DNA from: Atrina japonica
Lineage: Eukaryota > Mollusca > Bivalvia > Pterioida > Pinnidae
Direction of reading: 5' to 3'
Assembly: GCA_030159075.1 (NCBI GenBank)
Contig: BROG01000046.1
Location: forward strand, 1,265,001-1,329,000
DNA: 64,000 nucleotides
The notes under the pieces were generated by a model. It had not been told where the DNA came from and did not search any database. It saw nothing but the letters and a program-made list of their open reading frames with translations. Positions 44,186-57,400 of the stretch are shown in pieces. Position 1 is the stretch's first letter. Each line of letters begins with the position of its first letter. Position numbers and translations under genes: made by a program.

Positions 44186-44991
44186 TTTCTTTGAAACTTG
44201 TCCATTAACTGTTATCAGAACAATGGAAATGTGTCAGCTGATCAGGGTTTTCTAATACATTGTAGAGCCAACAATCTTCTAGGAATATACTCCCCCAAAT
44301 TTTAAAACCTATTAATCAAGATTCTATAAGGAAACATAATGACCTGGAAGAAAGAAATATTTATTATTACCTTCATAGAAGGCATCATCTGCATGCATAC
44401 ACTTTAAACTAAGAAATGAAAATAAACACTTGTTCATATTGATTTTAATTTAAGAATGAACAAATTTAGTGACTTCTAAGTCAAAGACTTTCAAAGCCAA
44501 AGCAGCATGTTTGGAGATCATCACATCTTCTAATACAAAGTTTAATTATGTACAAATTTACTTAACAATTATCCAACGTAGACTTGCTTATCATAGATTT
44601 CTTGATCCTAGGGGTTGAGGGACAGAATAAACTGCCACATACATGTATTTATAGAGAGATCATTACATTTAGTGTAAGAAGTTACAAAACACAACATTAA
44701 TCCAAGATCATTATCTTCAATATATTGGTTAGAGATTTCTTTATCTAAAGGATAGGGTCAAGTTGATTTTCATGTGTATTCAAATGAGCTTAAAATAATC
44801 TAGAACCTTTGTTGGGATGAGAGAAATATTCATGTTTCATTGTATTACAAGGACTTTCAAATCACTTATTCCTACAGTTAGATCAATTTAACATATTGAC
44901 TGACATATGCTAAATGATATGTGGGCTCCTACATGTTACTGTGTACTAGATCTACTGTTTCTCAATATTTCTAGCATCAAAGACATATTAA

Positions 44992-47217
44992 GGTTCCGCT
45001 AAAGTCAAATTTGACTGATTTTTCAAAACCAAACTTTGAACTTATTATAGAATATTATACCATGTTTTATACACCAAAATTTGCAGAATTCTGTACTCAA
45101 TCACAATATCATAACACCGAAGCCATAAAATGCATGTGGAGTAAGAACTTTTCAGTTATATCTCTTGCTGTTTTAAATAAATTCTGGACGGTAAAAGACT
45201 ACTCTGTTTTCCCTAAAATTTAAGCATTATCATCTTTAAAGCCATATCTAGGTCAAGTTGGGCCTTTTTAGTAAAAATATTAAATCACAAAAAAGGTATG
45301 CAACTGTAAAGCATGGTAGGCAAATAAAAAAAATGGATGCCATTTTTCCAAGTGGGAACTACTTTCATATAAATGTATGGAGGACCATAACTGTAAAGAT
45401 ATCATACGCATGAACAAAATGCACCTGTAATATCTATTTCAACATTTGGATATAATGCCATTAAAATTACCAAAAATAATGCTAGGAATATTCTTTATAA
45501 TAAATTCTACTTACTTTATTAACAAGATGTAACAAATATAGATCTATATTGCATAGCATTTATACAAGTGAAAAAAGAAAGGTATTGAATAGCATTCACG
45601 TAAAGTTTATGTTAGATATGCAGGTAATTCTCTGGTTTGTCATACCATTTCCAGAAAGAAATTGGGTATGGAGAATTTAATCAGTGTTTTTTTTAATTCT
45701 TTCTCCTGAAAAAGCGAGAAAATGAAGAAAATTAAAGTTTTTTTTATTTTTTGAAAAAAGAGAGTTAAATATAAGTCAAATGGATAAATTTTATTTTTTG
45801 CATGTACAAACAAATTCTTCTTAAATGTTTTGTTCAACACGTGTTCAAACTGCTTTATGACCTGAGAGGCTGAGAAAAAAATATACTGAAATGAAATATT
45901 GAATAAGAGACATAGGGCCTATATATATATAAAACACATTATCTTCATGTCTCAGGGGATAAGAGAGGGCTTCACAATATTTTTGTCAACAATGTAGTTT
46001 TATATGAAATACATAGTTAATATTAATAGTGACTAAATACTTTTTGTAAGACTGTATTTTATGTCTGGTAACAAAAAATAACGGTTTGTCAGAAATGCAA
46101 AAAGTGACATTTTTATTGAATATGTGGCCTTCCATACAATTCTAGTGATGGAAACAGAAAGTTTAAACTATTAATTTTTATTTGCTTTAGGCATATACAA
46201 CTATCATTTAGGTAGTTAATCATCCCATGTTCATGAAAATAAAAAATTATGGAGTTTTGAAAAATAATCTTAAAAACATTTCTAGCTCATGCCGAGTCAT
46301 GGCTGACACCAAGAGCCGGTTAACTTGTTTGTTTATTATCATCAAATCTTGTTTGATCTTTGAGACAATATTAAAAATGGATAATTGCGAAGTAAATACA
46401 CAAGCATGTGTTTAGTATTTCCTTTGAATATCTGTACTTCTTCTGTAAATAGGGCTGTTTACGTCTTCGTGATGAAAAATCAGCTGAATAACAGTCAACT
46501 GGAAGTTGCTGCTACAAAGTTATCTGTGATTAAACTCAAGAAATAACGATGTTTTATGAACGGAACATTTCCCAAAATCTATTTAAAACTATTTTCAGTT
46601 TAAAATGAATGTATAATTGAAACAAAAATTCTCAATGTTTGAATAAAACAAAAATATACTTTCCACCAGCACCATCAACAGATAACAGTGGTGAGAATAA
46701 TCCAGGGAAATGTCCCCGCAACATACGAGGTGTACACATATTAAATGCTTGTTGATTGGTTCATATTACAGGTATTTTTTACAACTAAAGTACACAATAA
46801 ACTCATAATCGATCTCTTGTATGAAAGCAAAATTGTAGCATGTCATGTTCTTCCAAGATGGCGCAGTCAGCAGCTGTGGAACACGAACGGGAAATCAAAA
46901 TATCTCATTAAATTAAAATATTTAGTTAAAAAGATGGCCCTCTTGCCCTTAGTAGAAAACCTGAGTAACAGTATATGAGTATTATATTACAAAAAGTGTG
47001 TCTTTTAAAGCTGTACATTTTTTGAAAATTTTATTTCATTTTTTCAAATAAATTCGAAGCAAACACTATTTCTAACAGTACCAACAAGTCAAACACAAAA
47101 CAAGCTGCAAGTCTGTATAAATTTTTAACAGTATGCCAAACTCCAAGGTTGGCTTTCTCATACTTAAGGAATAATTACTTTGTGAATCTTTTACCGAAAT
47201 TTGACTTTAGTGAAACC
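44992..47217. mobile_element. TTAA-flanked 2.2-kb transposon-like element, non-autonomous
   Basis: It starts ggttccgctaaagtcaaatt and ends with the reverse complement of ggtttcactaaagtcaaatt (18 of 20 bases). TTAA flanks both ends (44988-44991, 47218-47221), the target duplication typical of piggyBac-like transposons. No frame over ~77 codons and no transposase motif is seen inside, so it is probably non-autonomous. It lies just past the P4HA 3' UTR. Confidence 0.7.
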
Positions 47218-47221
47218 TTAA

Positions 47222-48281
47222 CTTATTGATTCGCAAGCTTTTAAAATAATGTACTCATATGTTACAATAAACAAATCTCTTGGATGACAACAGATATATT
47301 TATCAACAGAATAAGAGAAGTTCATTAATTAAGGAAGCAATCACAGAGCAATTAAATCTTCGGTGCCTCCCTAAAACATATCACAAAGAATAATGTTACA
47401 AAAATATATCCTCTCACACAACAGACAACAGAAGTAACAAAGTCAATGTTTGATTCATATACCAGTCTTCATAGAAACATGGGGATTTATTTTCAAATTT
47501 GAACCATCTTTTGATGAATGGCTTTTGTAAAATAATCAAAGATGTTCATAATCCAATACTTGTTATTTCATCATATTTAGTCTACAACAAACTTGCATTT
47601 TTTAAAAGCTAACAAAGAACTAATGAAATGCTGAAATATCTGTCTATATTATTCAAAATATGATACAGCTTCCTATTTCAATGCTGCACCAATATGAGTA
47701 TGTATTAAGTCAAGGTCACTGTGACAATCTGAAGGTCAAACGTTTTGGGTACTGTCATATATACAGATGAACTTGATGCAGTCAGTGACAGATATCTGTA
47801 TGTCAATCTACTGTAATGTAATGGAATATACATTCAACAACCACAGAAAAAAATAGTCTTCGATGGTTTATTTCTTCTGTACAACTACATAAAAGCATAG
47901 ATGTGTAGTTAATGCAGCCATGATTACATTTAATATATATGGAAATGACAAACATTATAAAAAGGTCAGGTGAATTCAGTCTATTTGTCCATATCTCGCA
48001 TCACATAATAAGCTAGTGACAACAACAGTATTGGGTCACAACGCATTCCACGAAGAGAAAAGTGTCCTTTGTTTTATCATTCTGTAAGTTATCAGAAGAA
48101 CCATGATGTAAAAAAGATATCATGAAGCTAACAGGTATTAAGATTGTTTCATAATTTTGCTGTATTAAATCAGATGTATCATTTGAAACTTCTAATCCCT
48201 TTCATTTCATCTCTAAATATTTAGAAACTTTCAAATCTTTCAAACATTCATTCAATAATGGGGACAAGACTTTGGGAAGTG
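47222..48281 (-). other. P4HA: P4HA 3' UTR region
   Basis: A+T-rich non-coding sequence downstream of the TGA. Complementary AATAAA signals lie at 47867-47872 and near 47486. The UTR probably ends before the TTAA-flanked element whose edge is at 47217. Confidence 0.4.
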
Positions 48282-48449
48282 TCATTCATCTGCATGTAAT
48301 CCACACCGTCTTCTAAATTCCTGTCCTCTTTCATGGATCCATTTATTTGATACCCACTTTTCTCCGACCAACACCGGACATGCCGCATGTCTGGTGTTAT
48401 ATATACCTTCGCCATTTTTATACAGATTGTACCAGAATGCAGCGACACC
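48282..48449 (-). CDS. P4HA: P4HA last exon with iron ligand His, 2OG-binding Lys and stop
   Basis: It begins GVAAFWYNLYKNGEG, then TRHAACPVLVGEKWVSNKW and HERGQEFRRRCG, ending LHADE TGA. The His in TRHA is the third iron ligand and the Lys in GEKW the 2-oxoglutarate-binding residue. The C-terminus lacks a KDEL-like signal, as usual for alpha subunits, which are retained through PDI. Confidence 0.95.
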   Translation of the reverse strand, partial: GVAAFWYNLYKNGEGIYNTRHAACPVLVGEKWVSNKWIHERGQEFRRRCGLHADE

Positions 48450-51400
48450 CTGAAAATATAATATTAAATATCAGGGTTTTCGTTATAGTAAAAGCAAAAA
48501 GATTTTGCCATTTTTGTTAAATTGTTTGATATCCAGGAGGAATTTTAAGCAAAAAAGATTTGAAACTGAACACCATGGACAAACATGTACAGGAGTTGAC
48601 TTGAAATCATTTGTTTACATAATCCATAAAATCGCAACCTGTTAGAAGAGAAACCAAGTTTTTGCTAATTTTTTGGTGAAAATCACTCCAAGAACACAGA
48701 ATCATTATAGGAATAACTAGATATACCAAATGTTATGAAAGTTACCTTTTGGGGGAATAATTTTACTCCTATATATGGAAAAACTGTAGCGCCACCAGCA
48801 TCGACATCAGTCATCTTCAAGAAATGAAAAAAAAATGTAAAAATGAATAAATGGAATATCAATGTTTAGTATTTACTACTGATAAGATATAATACTTTGT
48901 GAGAACAACTTTAATGTTTGTGTATACAAATTAATCAACTTCCTATACCTTTGTGGTATGCTAATAAAACATAAAAGAAAGTACCGTAGGAGGTGATTTA
49001 TTTGTTTCAGATTTAATTTACCACACCTGGGCCCAAAGTTACCTAATTTACTCAATACTCAAAGCTCCATTTTTGACTATATAATCTTAAATAAAACTTG
49101 GTTTTGAGTAACTAGAAAACAAATTATTTTTCATTATTCACACATTAATTTTTTTGCCACACTTATGATTTTCCTGTAATAAAAATTAATATTAAAATAT
49201 ATTTGCATACAGTACTCAAAATTTGAGTACATACTCAAACAAATTTATTTAATATATCTGAAGTTTTCTTCAAATTTGCAATAATTTTTATCATTATGTA
49301 CAATTGTATAGCATGTGCAGTTACAGAATAAATTTTACATGTTATTACCTTATACGGTAATCATGAAAAGTTACTTGAGCTTTAAAAGCTCATTACATCA
49401 TTATATAAACTTCAAACAATATAAATTACTTGAAGGTCTATGTTAACATATACATAAACCTTGTACCTGGTATTTTGGTACCAGCTGATAATCATATATG
49501 GTACGTAATATTTTGTACAGATAACACCATTTAAATTCTAAATTCTTCAAAATCTAAGATAGTAATTTTTTACAGTGGTTACTCTTAGTGGTTCCCTTTA
49601 GAAACACTTATTTTAAATTGGAGCTCAACTGATGAAGTCTAATTGACAGAAACAGTTGTCTTGAGCATTATAACTTTGGTATTATGGTCATAATATTGAA
49701 CACACAATTTTTACTGCATGGGTTTAGGGGCCTCTGTGGTCAAGTCCTCAGAGCATTTGAAATTGGACTTTAACTCAGTTGTTTCCAGGACAACATATTT
49801 AATATGATATATAATTATGATCAACAGAACCTAGAATAATGAGAAATGAAAACAAAAGAAACATTGCCAACAAACTTAACCAAAGCAATGAGCAAAACTG
49901 TAAATGTACAGATATCAATCTACTGGACATAGCAAACATGTTTACAATGATTGTAAGCTATCAGGCTAATGGTATATAATAAAGGTAGTCAGAAATTACT
50001 ACCAGTTATATATAATTAAAAATATTTTCTTATAGACCACTACATGTTACCTGAAAATAAGCTAAAATGTTGAGATTTCAGCAGATATTGTAGCTCAACT
50101 TTTTTTCAATTACAGACAAACATGTATTTGTCAGTGGACAAAATAAATCCATAAAATTCAAAGTGTTTGAGTCTGGAGAGCTAAAATTGCATGAAAAATA
50201 AATCTGAAATGTTTTAAAATATGATCACAAAATCTGTTGATGTTTGTAATAAAATTAAACAAAAGTATTTGGCACAACTGCTCCGCAAACACAATACATG
50301 CACAAAATAAAAGAACATAATAAAAGTATTTCGTAGTAGACAAGAACATTCATCATGTACAACTGTGCCAGTCAACACAATGACTGAACAAATCTTAACT
50401 TACATAAGTTAACCATGTGGCTATTCGGTTACCAGTTCCTAAACTCTTGAAGGCATTTGTTTCTTCTTTCTATAATCAAAAAGTCAGAGACAATAGACAC
50501 CCCCCACAACCATAGAGGTGTGGCCAATACACAGATATTAAATAACACATATCCAGGGACCTTGAAATAAAGAGATGGAAACACACCAGAAAAAGAATTA
50601 AACTCTGATATAAATTATCAATTTCCTATGTTAAAAACACAAGTAAAACACAAATCTTGTCTGATGAATGTGTAAAATTATAGTATTATAGCTTTTTAAA
50701 AAAAAATAAAAATAAACTCAGGTTCTTTTTCTGCCATTTCCATCCTGTATTTCATCCCATCTGCAGTGTTATAACATACCCTAATCACCTGATGAGCAGA
50801 GTGCTTTCTCTTTAGTCTTCACTACATAAAGACAATAATTTCTGGAAATTCTGAATTTCACCATGTATTTTGATGGTAAAAATGGTCTTTGAGTATATTA
50901 GTAACATTTTTGTTTCCAAAATCATAAATTCTACCAAAGAACTCTGCTCAACTGTAGTAGAGTAAAGTAATCATATCTAAAATCTGCTGTAATGAAGGAT
51001 GTACACCAAAGGGAGAGTACTCTGCTCTGTAACATTCTGGACATATTATTTAGGTCGCAAAGTCTACATGAGCATTCACTTACATATGTTAGGAAAGTTG
51101 CAATTCTGTTGCCAACTTTCTTTTCTAAACTTGTCGGCTCTCGTCTCTGCAAAAATGAGCAGCACAAAATTGTAGAATGTTGAAATATTTCTGATCTAAA
51201 ATTTTAAATTATTCTATCAAACATACTTCAGTCACATATGTGACTTTCATTCATACAATTTAATAAAGATAAGTTTTTGGTGATTCCATTATCTACTTTT
51301 TAATAAGTTATCATAACACCTAGTAAAATATACATCACACTAGTCACACAAGCCTATCATAATACAACATATTTGCAAAGGTTACAAAAAAAGCTTCAAA

Positions 51401-54400
51401 TTCTAACAAGATAAATGGTTTGGCTAAAGAAGGGAAAAATCACAGTATGAACAATAATATCAGTTAAATATTGTCAAATATCTTTGGAAAATAAAATAAG
51501 TGTATAAAATCTTTGGATAAACAGCCAAAATGATTCAACAAGAAGAACTCACCAATAGTCAATTCAGTAAATCTATTCATCTCCAAACTAAGGTCCAGCA
51601 GGAGAGATACTTCATATACAACCATATGACACAAAATTCTAACCAAAATCCTGTTAAGCCCAAAAAAGCTGAGGTACATATGAGATAAATGACTGCATCT
51701 TTGAATGTCCCAGTGCCATACAACCAGATATTTCTATAAAAAGCATCATCAAAGCTAGGGACAAGCCAATGTCTGCTGAATATACAGTTTAGTACATGGG
51801 AGGCAGGGAGTACAGAACCTGGTGGAATCCCAAGAACATAGTGAAGATGAATGATTGAAGCTCAAAAGAAGATGATGAAGGGGACGAGGAGGAGATAAAA
51901 GCAATGGATGATGAAACCTAAGTCTTGTTTAACACTTAATTAAGATAACGACATTGGAGTTTGCATCAAAAAATAATTTTTCCAGAAAATGAAATAGAGC
52001 TGATAAAAATAATTCAAAGGGGGTACAGTGCTTTGTGAAAATATAGGATATAAGCACAGGCATATCAAAGGAAATAATTATCCTTGAACCTCAAGTTCAA
52101 TCAATAAGCTATGTGGACTATGAAATATTGAAATTAATTCGAAGTGAAAGTCATATAAGGAAGTGGTTCAATCACCAAAATATCCTTAAGACAGATGGAC
52201 CCATTACATTTTATATAAAAAATATACTGAAACATCTTGAACGTAAGCAAATTTTCAAAATTTCACACTGCAAAAAGGAATTTTCATTATAATCATAATT
52301 ACTGATTCCAAGATTTGATTATCAAAATGGCAGTTTCAAAAAGTTTATATAATTTGATTAGTAAAAACTTTTAACCATCTAATAACCAGGTCTACAATCA
52401 ATATGATGTATTTCAAAACTGACTTTTGTTTGAAAACTATACTAAACGATATATAGTAGTTATGAATTCCTTTTGAGATTTAACTTTGTCCAAATAAAGT
52501 TGAATTTGCTTGCTGTGAATATGATTTTTATAATGAGTTGAATATTATGTTCAAATGACTTCAAATATTACTTTGTATGAGAGGTTCAATCTGCCTTTAT
52601 GTCTATTTCTACAATACTGAAACTTTCCAAAAGGGCAACTATGTTTTAAAAAAAGAAAAGAAAAAAACATAACACCTAATGCCTTACCAGACAAATTTTT
52701 ATATACAGACCAACTACCTGTAACAGGCATCTGATCATCTCCCCTTACTGACCTTTACTGAATGTTTGTCTGTAATCAATAGTAACAAAACATAAAACTC
52801 TCAAAATCTTGATCCTCACCTCTTGATCATTTCCACACATCATATAATTACTGCCTGCAGATTCTTTGTTGAAATGTTACATTTATAAGAATATTAAAAA
52901 AATCAAACACTCAATTCTACATCAGCATCCTTCAGTGTTTATGTACAAAGGTTCTGACTTCCAGAACATACATTTGATAAAACAGACTGGTTTATACTTA
53001 CTCTCGCAAAATCAAAATGAGGCTCATAATGACCACCTAATCCATAATTTGCTACCTACAATGACACAAATGACATCCAATTATTAAACAACAGACAAAG
53101 CTTATCAAAGGACAACACTCAGGCCACTGTTAAAAATTTGTTTGCTTCATGTTGCCTGTCCATGTCCCAAGGTGTGGGTAGGTAGGTAGGCAAATTATTT
53201 TTTTTTTCAAGAAAAGGAAATCAAACAAAGCAAGAAAGATATGCTGTAATAACTGTCTCATTCTCTGTATACATTTATAATACTGATACAATGTAAATTC
53301 AGGCATATACAGTTTAAAAAAAATAATGTGAAGAAAGATTGATGTGTGTATATATGTATATACTATAAGCTCACTGGTCTAAGAAGGAGCTTCAGGTCTG
53401 TGATTCAAGCATGTAAACAATATTTTAAAGAAACAAGTAAATAAAGATTGGTGGTTGGAACTGGACTCGAAAAAATAATCTGGATACAAAAAATGTAAAA
53501 ATAAAAATAAAATAATTTGGGCAGCAGCATTTTGGGTGGGTAGGTAGGCAACATCAAACAATTAAATTTTATTTTAGGCCTCAGAGATTAAATTTGAATT
53601 GTTTCAAATGATCACAAGCTGTAAGGTAGGGCACACTAGCTCAAACTTCAGCATATTCTCAAGTCTGAAAATATACTTAATGTGGCTTGCTTAGCCAATC
53701 AGGTTTCAGGGTCCGGCACCACAAAACATTTTAAGTTTAAAAATTTGACACAAATCTGACCAATCCTGAAATCTGATAGGCTAAGCAGGCCGATGTGAGA
53801 ATATTCTCAGACTTGAGTAGATTTTTAAGTTTTATGGTGCCAGGCCCAGGATTAGCTGAAATTGAGTTTAATCTCATACATGAATAATACAGTTATCCTC
53901 CAATATGCCGCCACCTTTTGTTTTCCTTAATTTTGGCGGTATAGCAGGTTTGGCAATATATCGAGGTTTTCTATTTTTGAGGTGTGGTCATTTTCATGTC
54001 TTTAATTCCTGGTGTATATCATAGCCTGTTTACAGCTCACTACCATAAATTTAGAAATTTGGCCATTGTTTAAGTTTCATCATTTCTGTTTAAAATAAAT
54101 CATTGACAGGCCAGTTATAAAAGGCTTTAGGTTTATATCCCCGATCTACTCATAATTATTTCTTGAGTTGTAATATTTGCAGTCTAAACACACAATGTGA
54201 CGAACTCTCACGTAAAGCGAGATTTGAAAATTGTGACACTCAGTTTTTGAGTTATCGCCTTTCATACCGGTAGTTGTAATATTAAGTAAACAAGCAACTG
54301 TTGGCTAACAGTTTTACTCACACCTCTTTATTCACCTGGTCTGGCGATATGGTTGAGGGATTTAACATGTATAAACGACCATTTATACTAAAGAATCAGT

Positions 54401-57400
54401 GGCAGATGATGGTATGCAGGTTTTTGGCATTATAACGGGGAATTATATGGAAGGAAATTTGTTCTTCAAGAAATAGTGGTGTTATGCAGATTTGACATTA
54501 CAGCGGGGGGCGTAATATGGGGGAAAACTGTACGTAAGTTTTCAGCAAGTGGGTCCAGATATTTGAGTTTTACAAACTAAGCCACAGAGAATCATTTCAG
54601 TTTTTACAATATATGTAAATCTTAAGTAAATATGACCCATGGCAAACTGTATTTGCTTTGCAGGCTGGAGGCCAAAGTTCTGAATCTTGCCCATAGCAAA
54701 TCTGAGACTAAAATATGCAAATACTGTTCCTTGTGGCTATTTTGGGGATTAGTTTGAGCACATTGGGCCAGATTTATAATTTCTGGCATTTCATCAGTGG
54801 TATGACTGAAGTACAAGTTTTAATTTAGAGTACTTCCTCAATGATCAAAAGCTCAATAAACATATGAAGTAAACTGAACACATGTACTTTATCAGATAAT
54901 AAAGAACAAAAAATATCTACCTGTAGATCTTCAGCTGTTTTCATATCTAATCCAGTTACAGCTTGAATTCTATTATTGACGTTTCTTATAACTGGATCAT
55001 CTTGTTCTCTCAACCAAGCACTACAAAACATGACAAAATTATTGAAACTGATGGTTTATCATACTAACTCATCAACCCATGAAAAACAATGGACTCTTCT
55101 GTAATTCATGACTTAGACCAGTCCAAATGTGTCTTTAGGGTAAATGAGTTACTCATACATCCTTTAGAAAATGATTAATCAAAGCTATTGTCGCTATGGT
55201 AAACTGAATTTTGACTCACTTTCTTCACGGTATGTTATATTCTACAATGAGAGAAGAGTATTTATTCTTATTTCTTTCATATACAGAAATATTAAAAAAG
55301 ACTGCAATAAATCTTGCAGAAATTGACTTTTCAATAAAAATAGATCAATCTGAATCAAGCATGTCAATAGATAAGGCATGGGTTAAATTATTTAGTCTAA
55401 AGATGACTAAAACTAAAGTTAAAAATTAAAACATCTGCCATGCCGTCCAAGTCTCACTAGATCCAAAACTACAAATAAATATGTATGCCTGGAAGTCTGC
55501 CCTTGAGAAAGAGATGTGATTTTTTCTTTAACAAATTTGACCAGGTTCTCAGTACAAATATGGCATCTATATATGACTAAAAATTGTCAAGTTTGGCATA
55601 AAATACCTAACATATAAATAAAAACAAATAAATCAAAAGACTGAAAAAAAACAACATAAACATTTTATTCTCCATAACAAATAATGAAATAACAATTTAA
55701 TCCACCACATTTGTAAATATTTAACACCAACCACATTTGTTAATATTTAACACCAACCATATTTGTAAATATCTAACACCAACCATATTTGTAAATATCT
55801 AACACCAACAACATTTGTAAATATCTTACACCAACCGCATCTGTAAATAGTGAAATTTGTCTATAAAGGCCACTCAAGAGAACAGGCCAAAGTGGCTGTT
55901 ATAAACAGGTGGCCTTCATAAAGAGGTTTATTCATTAACAAATGTTATGAAAGGTTGTGTTTTAATGGTCTTTATAGGCAGGTGCCCTTTATACAAGAGT
56001 GGTCTTTAATTCAAGTTTGATTGTATCTAACATCATTAAATTTATTGAAATCCAACACCATAAAATTTTAAGACAAAATGTGTGTATAGTGACAATCCCT
56101 AATACCATTACATCTATGGACATATCAATAGGAGTTTACAGATATTGGATGAACAGTATCAGTACTACTAACAGGATAAGTCAAATGTTTATTTGAGAGA
56201 CCATCCCATCTGACACTGAAATGTGGTCTGACAAGACATGTGGTACAGTGAATTCTGTCTTGAGGGACCATCCCATCTGACACTGAAATATAGTCTGACA
56301 AGAAAGGTGGTACAGTGAAACCTGCCTTGAGAGACCACCCCATGACACTGAAATGTGGTCTGACAAGACAGGTAATACAGTGAAACCAGTCTTGAGAGAC
56401 CATCCCATCTGACACTGAAATGTGGTCTTACAAGACAGGTGATACAGTGGAAGTTGTCTTGAGAGACCATCTCATCTGACACTGAAATGTGGTCTTATGA
56501 GATAGGTGGTCTCCTAACAGACATTTATTTAAAGGATGATTTAACTTAGTGGTTTTTAGAATTTCTCAGAAGACAAATGCCTTTTCCTGAGAGTAGAAAG
56601 ACAGGTTCCACTATAAAACTTAGGCATAATTCAGTTTCTATCCAACTAGGTGCTACGATTTTTATGAATTATACTGTGTTTTGTATGTGGCAAAAATTCT
56701 ACAAATATATATATTTAAGTTTTATATGTATCCATAGAGAAGAAAGTGAGATATTCAGAAACACAAGATACAACAGCAAAATTAAAGAAGATATCTCCCA
56801 AGTTCTGTAACTATCTAAAACTCACATTACCATATTATTCCAAAAACAATTTGATGTTTACAATAAAGTTATCAAACTAATGTGTGAGAAAAAATTTCAA
56901 TTATTGCTCAAAATATCATTATTCAATTTCTGATATCATTATACAATGTAATTCAAAATCTGATATTTAAAATACTACACTACAATGTATCTGCATTTAA
57001 GTAAGACCTAATTGGAGTTAAGCAATGTTTCATTTTATACAGTTATTTAAGAAAGATCTATCGGTACTCTATGTTGCCCTGGGCCAATATTTGAGACCTC
57101 AGCCTAATAACTGGGCCAATATGAAATTAATTGATCAATAACTCTATAATATAAGCAATACATATTAAAATTACTCTAATATGTTAGTTAAGTGAAATAA
57201 GCAATGATTGTTTTCTTATGCTGCAAATCAAAACTTAAATAAAATTTTACAAACACAAAAAGAGAGAGAGAAAGAGATGTCTATGATGTAACATACAATA
57301 CACAAAAGAGAGGGTACACAAAAGAGAGGGTACATAGTGTGTACACATATATCTATGAAATGAAAATAACAGACATTGTGTTTATACGTTGGATTTCAAT

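Larger units (their letters stand above)
33901..47221. other. Intergenic region between convergent TBC1D16 and P4HA
   Basis: About 13 kb without a recognisable gene on either strand. It contains a foldback element (35178), a 54-bp minisatellite (35979), shorter tandem arrays (37855, 39820), a recent SINE (40769), a degenerate reversed SINE (43985) and the TTAA-flanked element (44992-47217). The open frame of 135 codons at 42253-42660 (-) resembles nothing I know. Confidence 0.7.

Noticed and set aside
48248..48448. 66-codon reverse-strand frame
   Set aside because: It is the wrong frame of the last P4HA exon; the right frame gives the conserved C-terminus.
50931..51183. 78-codon reverse-strand frame as a separate small protein
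   Set aside because: Only 51084-51146 is bounded by splice sites and matches P4HA; the rest is intron.
56125..56482. Three overlapping reverse-strand frames of 75-97 codons
   Set aside because: They arise from the ~65-bp tandem array of a dispersed element.
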